Below are positions 60,383 to 64,000 of a stretch of 64,000 nt of DNA, in pieces (position 1 is the first letter of the stretch; the number at the start of each line of letters is the position of its first letter). The position numbers and the translations under genes are program-made. The stretch is from JBBQWZ01 sp038210135. GTDB lineage: Bacteria; Acidobacteriota; Terriglobia; Bryobacterales; Bryobacteraceae. The stretch lies in the NCBI GenBank assembly GCA_038210135.1, contig JBBQWZ010000037.1, positions 9,345-73,344 on the forward strand, written 5' to 3'. The notes under the pieces were generated by a model. It ran no database searches and was not told the origin of the DNA. It worked only from the letters and a program-made list of their open reading frames with translations.

Positions 60383-62941
60383 ATGACACCAGCCAAGCCT
60401 CAAACCGCCCTTGATCCAAGCTCACCAGAGACGGCGGTCAATTCTGCGCTGAAGACGATCCTCGCGGCCGTGAGGATCGTCGACCTAGGACTGATTTCTA
60501 CCGTTGTTCTTCTGCTTTCCACAATTGTTCCGGCTAAAGCTCTCGATCCCGGTCGGCGCATTTCACAGTATGGACATACGTCTTGGCGCCTGCGGGATGG
60601 ATTGTTTGCAGGCGCACCCACGTCAATGGCCCAAACCACGGATGGATACCTGTGGATCGGTACCGCCAACGGGCTGATCCGTTTCGACGGTGTGCGATTT
60701 GTGCCTTGGGTTTTTCCCGGTACCGAGGCTTTGATGAACGCGAGCGTTAACAGCCTTTTGGGGTCACAGGACGGTAGCTTGTGGATTGGCACTGGCGGCG
60801 GATTATCCCAATTGAAAGATGGGCATCTGGTGCACCATCGCGAGAAAAGGGGAAGGATCAACGCACTCAGTCAGGGTGATGATGGAACAATCTGGTTTGT
60901 TCGCTCACGCGCACGCGATGATAACGGACCGTTTTGCCGAGTGAGGAGCGACGGTACAACGTGCTTTGGAAAGTCGGAGGGAATCTTGCTTCCGTGGGCG
61001 CAAACTCTGGCCAGCGACCGTCATGGAGGTTTTTGGATTGGCGGCACGGGTGGATTGAGCCATTGGACTGTCACCGGTGTAAACAACTATCCCGCCGACC
61101 GCATCCATGGTGCCTCTGCAAATACGGAGGTCAACGCGTTGGTACTTCTAGCTGATGGGCGTCCCCTAGTGGGCCTCCAGCAGCCGAACCTTGGCTTGGG
61201 TCTGCAGACGTTGCAAGGGAAAGTCTGGAGCACTTATGCTCTGCCTGAGACACCCGAGCCACGGTCTTCGGTGGCTGCTTTGCACATTGATCGAGACGGC
61301 GGAATCTGGATTTCGGCGATTGATGGCGGGCTGTATCGCGCACACGCTGGAGGCGCCGATCGATTTCGGCAGGCGGACGGGCTCTCCAGCGACACAATCA
61401 TGGATTTCTTTGAGGACCGCGAAGGAAATCTCTGGACGATTTCTCCGGACGGAATCGACCGTTTTCGCAATTTACCAGTCGCTACCTATTCGAGACGCGA
61501 CGGGTTGCCCGCTAATCTGGTTGGTTCCGTGTCTGCCTCTACCAGTGCGGCGGTATGGATTGGGGGTGGAGCTTCAGCCATGATGCTCCGCAACGGCAAG
61601 CTCTCCGTGCTCCGTGGGCTTCCCAATAAAAGGATAACCTCACTGCTCGAGGATCACGCCGGGCGGCTTTGGGCGGGGGACGAAGCTGGTTTATCTGTGA
61701 CACGGGACGGGAAATCTCGAACTCTCACCAAAGACAAAGGCGGTGTTCCGCTGAACATGGTGTCCAGCCTCGCCGAGGATAGAGAAGGTAATGTCTGGGC
61801 GCTGGTCATCGGCCGTCCGCAACGGCTACTGTGCATTCGCGGTTCCGACATCGTCGAAGTATTCGAGATGGAAACTCCCGTGATGGGCGGCGCGCTTGCC
61901 GCCGACCCGAATGGGGGAATCTGGGCGGGGCATGTCACTGGAGAACTTACTCGACACCGCGCAGGTGCCGAACTTGTGAAAGAACCTGCCGACGGGGCAG
62001 GCGCAGTCCGGAATCTTTGGGTGGACCCAGATGGTTCGACACTAGCCGCGTCGGAGAAAGGTTTGGTCCGACGGAAGGATGGGAGCCGACGGAGACTTGA
62101 CAGAAAGAATGGATTGGCATGTGACGATGTGCTTTCCGTGATCAGGGATCAAGCCGACAATCTTTGGCTTTACGCGACGTGCGGTCTTCTACGAATCGCG
62201 TCGACTGAGTTTGATCGTTGGTGGGCTCATCCAGAGAGTACAATCTCAGCCAAATTGTTCGATAGTTTCGATGGCGCGCACCCAGCGCCAGTGCCTTTCG
62301 GACCAGTTGTCTCCAGGTCAACGGACGGCAGGTTGTGGTTCAGCAACGATTCTGCGATTCAGTTCGTCGATCCGCGCACCCTGGCGCAGAATTCCATTCC
62401 GCCACCGGTGCAGATCGAACAGATCGTAGCAGACCGAGTTGTCTATCAAGGGAGCGAGAATTTGCGCTTGCCGGCGCTCACTCGGGACGTCCAGATTGAT
62501 TACACGGCGCTGAGTGTGGGCGTCCCGCAAAAAGTGAGATTCCGCTATCAACTGGAAGGCCGGGAGAGCTGGCAAGACCCGGGCACTCGTCGTCAGGCTT
62601 TCTACACGGATCTTCGGCCTGGAAAATATCGGTTTCACGTGATTGCCTGCAACAACGATGGCGTCTGGAACGAAAAAGGAGCAAGTTTGGATTTCACCAT
62701 CCCGCCGGCCTGGTATCAGACCGATGGGTTCCTCGCATCCTGCGTCATCGCGTTTAGCTTGTTCGTCTGGGGGCTTTATCGGCTTAGGCTGCATCAACTG
62801 GCCAGTGAATTCAATACGAAGCTGAAGGTTCGCGAAGCCGAGCGAACGCGTATCGCGCGCGACCTTCACGATACCGTTTTGCAAAGCCTGCACGGACTCA
62901 TGTTTCGCTGTCATCAATCATCTGAAAACGTAGTTTTCTGA
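60383..62941 (+). CDS. reg_prop two-component sensor histidine kinase, truncated at its H-box
   Basis: 852 residues. An N-terminal helix (LGLISTVVLLLSTIVPAKAL) is followed by two-component-regulator propeller repeats (TTDGYLWIGTANGLIRFDG, EDREGNLWTISPDGIDRF), a Y_Y_Y domain (~690-765, YQLEGRESWQDPG) and a membrane helix at ~780-800 (FLASCVIAFSLFVWGLYRL). The HisKA_3 helix begins with ERTRIARDLHDTVLQSLHGLMFR and H829 as phospho-acceptor, then breaks off within 25 residues into unrelated sequence and a TGA. The ATPase domain is missing, so it cannot autophosphorylate. Divergent from the redox operon it may once have controlled. Confidence 0.88.
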   Translation: MTPAKPQTALDPSSPETAVNSALKTILAAVRIVDLGLISTVVLLLSTIVPAKALDPGRRISQYGHTSWRLRDGLFAGAPTSMAQTTDGYLWIGTANGLIRFDGVRFVPWVFPGTEALMNASVNSLLGSQDGSLWIGTGGGLSQLKDGHLVHHREKRGRINALSQGDDGTIWFVRSRARDDNGPFCRVRSDGTTCFGKSEGILLPWAQTLASDRHGGFWIGGTGGLSHWTVTGVNNYPADRIHGASANTEVNALVLLADGRPLVGLQQPNLGLGLQTLQGKVWSTYALPETPEPRSSVAALHIDRDGGIWISAIDGGLYRAHAGGADRFRQADGLSSDTIMDFFEDREGNLWTISPDGIDRFRNLPVATYSRRDGLPANLVGSVSASTSAAVWIGGGASAMMLRNGKLSVLRGLPNKRITSLLEDHAGRLWAGDEAGLSVTRDGKSRTLTKDKGGVPLNMVSSLAEDREGNVWALVIGRPQRLLCIRGSDIVEVFEMETPVMGGALAADPNGGIWAGHVTGELTRHRAGAELVKEPADGAGAVRNLWVDPDGSTLAASEKGLVRRKDGSRRRLDRKNGLACDDVLSVIRDQADNLWLYATCGLLRIASTEFDRWWAHPESTISAKLFDSFDGAHPAPVPFGPVVSRSTDGRLWFSNDSAIQFVDPRTLAQNSIPPPVQIEQIVADRVVYQGSENLRLPALTRDVQIDYTALSVGVPQKVRFRYQLEGRESWQDPGTRRQAFYTDLRPGKYRFHVIACNNDGVWNEKGASLDFTIPPAWYQTDGFLASCVIAFSLFVWGLYRLRLHQLASEFNTKLKVREAERTRIARDLHDTVLQSLHGLMFRCHQSSENVVF

Positions 62942-63101
62942 GCGTTGAGCCGGAGGCAACATCATCGGCGCCGGAGGCGCGGTCATCCGTCCGATCATCG
63001 GGACGCAGTATGGTGGACAGGATAGGCGGCAAGGAAAAGGGCCTCTACCGCACCAACGGTGGAGGCCCCGATGTCGTCACCCTCAATGGAAGGTAAGACC
63101 G

Positions 63102-63123
63102 AACTGACAGGTCTAAACTGACA
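63102..63123 (+). repeat. paired AACTGACA direct repeat near the IS left end
   Basis: AACTGACA occurs at 63102-63109 and 63116-63123, 14 bases apart. IS21-family ends often carry several copies of a transposase-binding repeat, and TGTCAG (reverse strand) is a plausible IS terminus. A transposase-binding role is inference. Confidence 0.35.
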
Positions 63124-63171
63124 CGAAAAGGGTGCCGTTGTCCACCGTGATTCGGTCCGCCTGCTTGACGC

Positions 63172-63564
63172 ATGGCGGCGCACGAAACGGTACTGGTGCA
63201 GCGGACTTGTCTTCGCGCAGACTGCCTGGTGACCTTTTTTCTCTGCTCGCACTGTGACCGGGGACATCGCTATTGCAGCGCCGGATGCAGTGAACGGGCC
63301 AGACGCGAGCAACGGCGGCGGGCCAATCAACGTCATCAGCGCAGCCCGGAAGGGCGGCTGGATCATCGCGACCGGCAACGCGACTATCGGCAACGATGCG
63401 ACGAACGCACGCGCGTGACGGATCATAGTTCCGTTTCGATCACATCCCCGGCATTATGGGCGTGTGGAAGCAGTCCGGGGCGTCCGCCGTTGCTGCAGTG
63501 CCGAATCTGCGGGCGCTGGGGACGTTTCATAAACCCGTTTCCAGGAACGCCATTAAGAAGGTAG
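63172..63564 (+). CDS. zinc-finger-like passenger protein of the IS21-type element
   Basis: 130 residues; the ATG at 63172 is the first start after an in-frame stop at 63166. The N-terminal half shows paired cysteines in CLRADC, CSHCDRGHRYCSAGC followed by an Arg-rich helix (ERARREQRRRANQRHQRSPEGR). I recall this C..CDRG.RYC pattern from small genes next to IS21-type transposases. The C-terminal half (CRICGRWGRF) adds another Cys pair. DNA binding is likely from composition; a role in transposition is unproven. It ends seven bases before istA. Confidence 0.6.
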   Translation: MAAHETVLVQRTCLRADCLVTFFLCSHCDRGHRYCSAGCSERARREQRRRANQRHQRSPEGRLDHRDRQRDYRQRCDERTRVTDHSSVSITSPALWACGSSPGRPPLLQCRICGRWGRFINPFPGTPLRR

Positions 63565-63571
63565 GGCATTG

Positions 63572-64000
63572 ATGACCACGCCTGAAGTGCGCGCCCAGAT
63601 CCGGCGCTATTTTTATGCCGAGCATTGGAAGATCGGAACCATCGCGCGGGAGCTGAGCGTGCATCCCGACGCGGTGCGCAACGCGATTGAGTCGGAGAAG
63701 TTCAAAAGCTCGCAGCCGCTGCGCGCTTCCGTTGTCGATCCCTACCTTGGGTTTGTGCAACAGATACTGGACGAGCATCCACGCCTCCGGGCCACACGCA
63801 TTTGCGCGATGATTCGCGACCGCGGCTACACGGGCAGCGTGGGGCAACTGCGCCGGGTTGTGGCTCGATTGCGTCCGCAGCCGCGCGAAGCGTTTCTGCA
63901 ACTGCAGATGTTTCCGGGCGAGCAGGGGCAAGTCGATTGGGCTCACTTCGGATCGGTGATGGTGGGCCGCGCCAAACGCACGCTGTCGTGCTTCGTGATG
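63572..64000 (+). CDS. istA: IS21-family transposase IstA, 3' truncated by window edge
   Basis: 143 residues are visible. An N-terminal helix-turn-helix (WKIGTIARELSVHPDAVRNA) is followed by the linker region DEHPRLRATRICAMIRDRGY and the start of the DDE catalytic domain with its first Asp in GEQGQVDWAHFG. Order and spacing match IS21-type IstA (about 500 residues when complete). The remaining catalytic residues and the ATPase IstB would follow outside the window. It is the likely cause of the kinase truncation just upstream. Confidence 0.9.
   Translation, partial: MTTPEVRAQIRRYFYAEHWKIGTIARELSVHPDAVRNAIESEKFKSSQPLRASVVDPYLGFVQQILDEHPRLRATRICAMIRDRGYTGSVGQLRRVVARLRPQPREAFLQLQMFPGEQGQVDWAHFGSVMVGRAKRTLSCFVM

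Larger units (their letters stand above)
62915..64000 (+). mobile_element. IS21-family insertion element, left part (runs off window)
   Basis: Kinase homology stops at about 62912-62925, and a zinc-finger-like passenger gene and an istA-type transposase follow on the same strand. The exact left end is not fixed: candidates are near 62910-62920, or at the AACTGACA repeats around 63102-63123, which would leave ~180 bases of unexplained sequence. istB and the right end lie beyond the window, so target-site duplication cannot be checked. Confidence 0.65.

Noticed and set aside
62918..62945. GAAAAC-GTA-GTTTTC palindrome as a terminator or IS end
   Set aside because: Stem of only six A/T-rich pairs with no T-run; its position at the kinase break is suggestive, but the IS terminus cannot be fixed without the right end.

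Overview
The window looks like a chromosomal piece of an Acidobacteriota bacterium, probably of the Solibacter/Bryobacter kind. The support is indirect: high GC; an Oar-type TonB receptor with an N-terminal carboxypeptidase-regulatory domain; a giant FG-GAP/Ig secreted protein; a winged-helix/TPR regulator; an ankyrin/cytochrome c fusion; a remnant of a MacB/FtsX-type permease; and a reg_prop sensor kinase. No rRNA or tRNA gene, CRISPR array or replication origin was recognised. No 16S or marker gene is present, so the taxonomy is inference.

Layout. 0-1.4 kb: the 3' part of a CE12-type SGNH esterase and a 49-residue membrane peptide. 1.5-8.7 kb (minus strand): a tight seven-gene lipid operon matching E. 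coli ynbA, ynbC, ynbD and ynbB, with an added PlsC acyltransferase, a small membrane protein and a terminal AsmA-like protein. 8.8-17 kb: mixed single genes, including a SnoaL-like protein, an aldo/keto reductase, a cytochrome b plus Tat-exported molybdopterin oxidoreductase pair, and a two-haem-motif ankyrin/terpene-cyclase-like fusion. 17.3-23.5 kb: a 2081-residue FG-GAP surface protein built from a threefold super-module.

24-35.2 kb: a complete chemosensory operon (cheA, cheW, a truncated cheR-like gene, a metallo-beta-lactamase gene, a giant poly-HAMP receptor, cheY, cheB, cheR, cheX) with no flagellar genes nearby. The CheA carries a C-terminal receiver domain whose phospho-acceptor aspartate is an alanine. 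35.4-40 kb: a TonB receptor and a Sel1-repeat protein. 40.2-46.5 kb: a CzcCBA-type metal efflux operon ending in a DUF190 gene. 46.9-50.8 kb: a CadC-like TPR regulator and a WSC-domain secreted protein.

51.4-54.8 kb is a decaying or poorly assembled stretch. It holds a doubly frameshifted M28-type peptidase remnant, a frameshifted permease C-terminus, and a haem-binding/cytochrome P460 gene with two frameshifts. From 60.2 kb down to 52.8 kb on the minus strand runs a ten-gene redox/detoxification operon (alpha/beta hydrolase, SDR, PNPOx-like, Tat-exported metallo-hydrolase, haloperoxidase-like, XapX, catalase-like, P460 pair, DUF1348). A reg_prop sensor histidine kinase is divergently transcribed at 60.4 kb. 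It is cut immediately after its phospho-acceptor histidine box by what appears to be an IS21-family element that runs off the right edge of the window (zinc-ribbon-like passenger gene plus partial istA).
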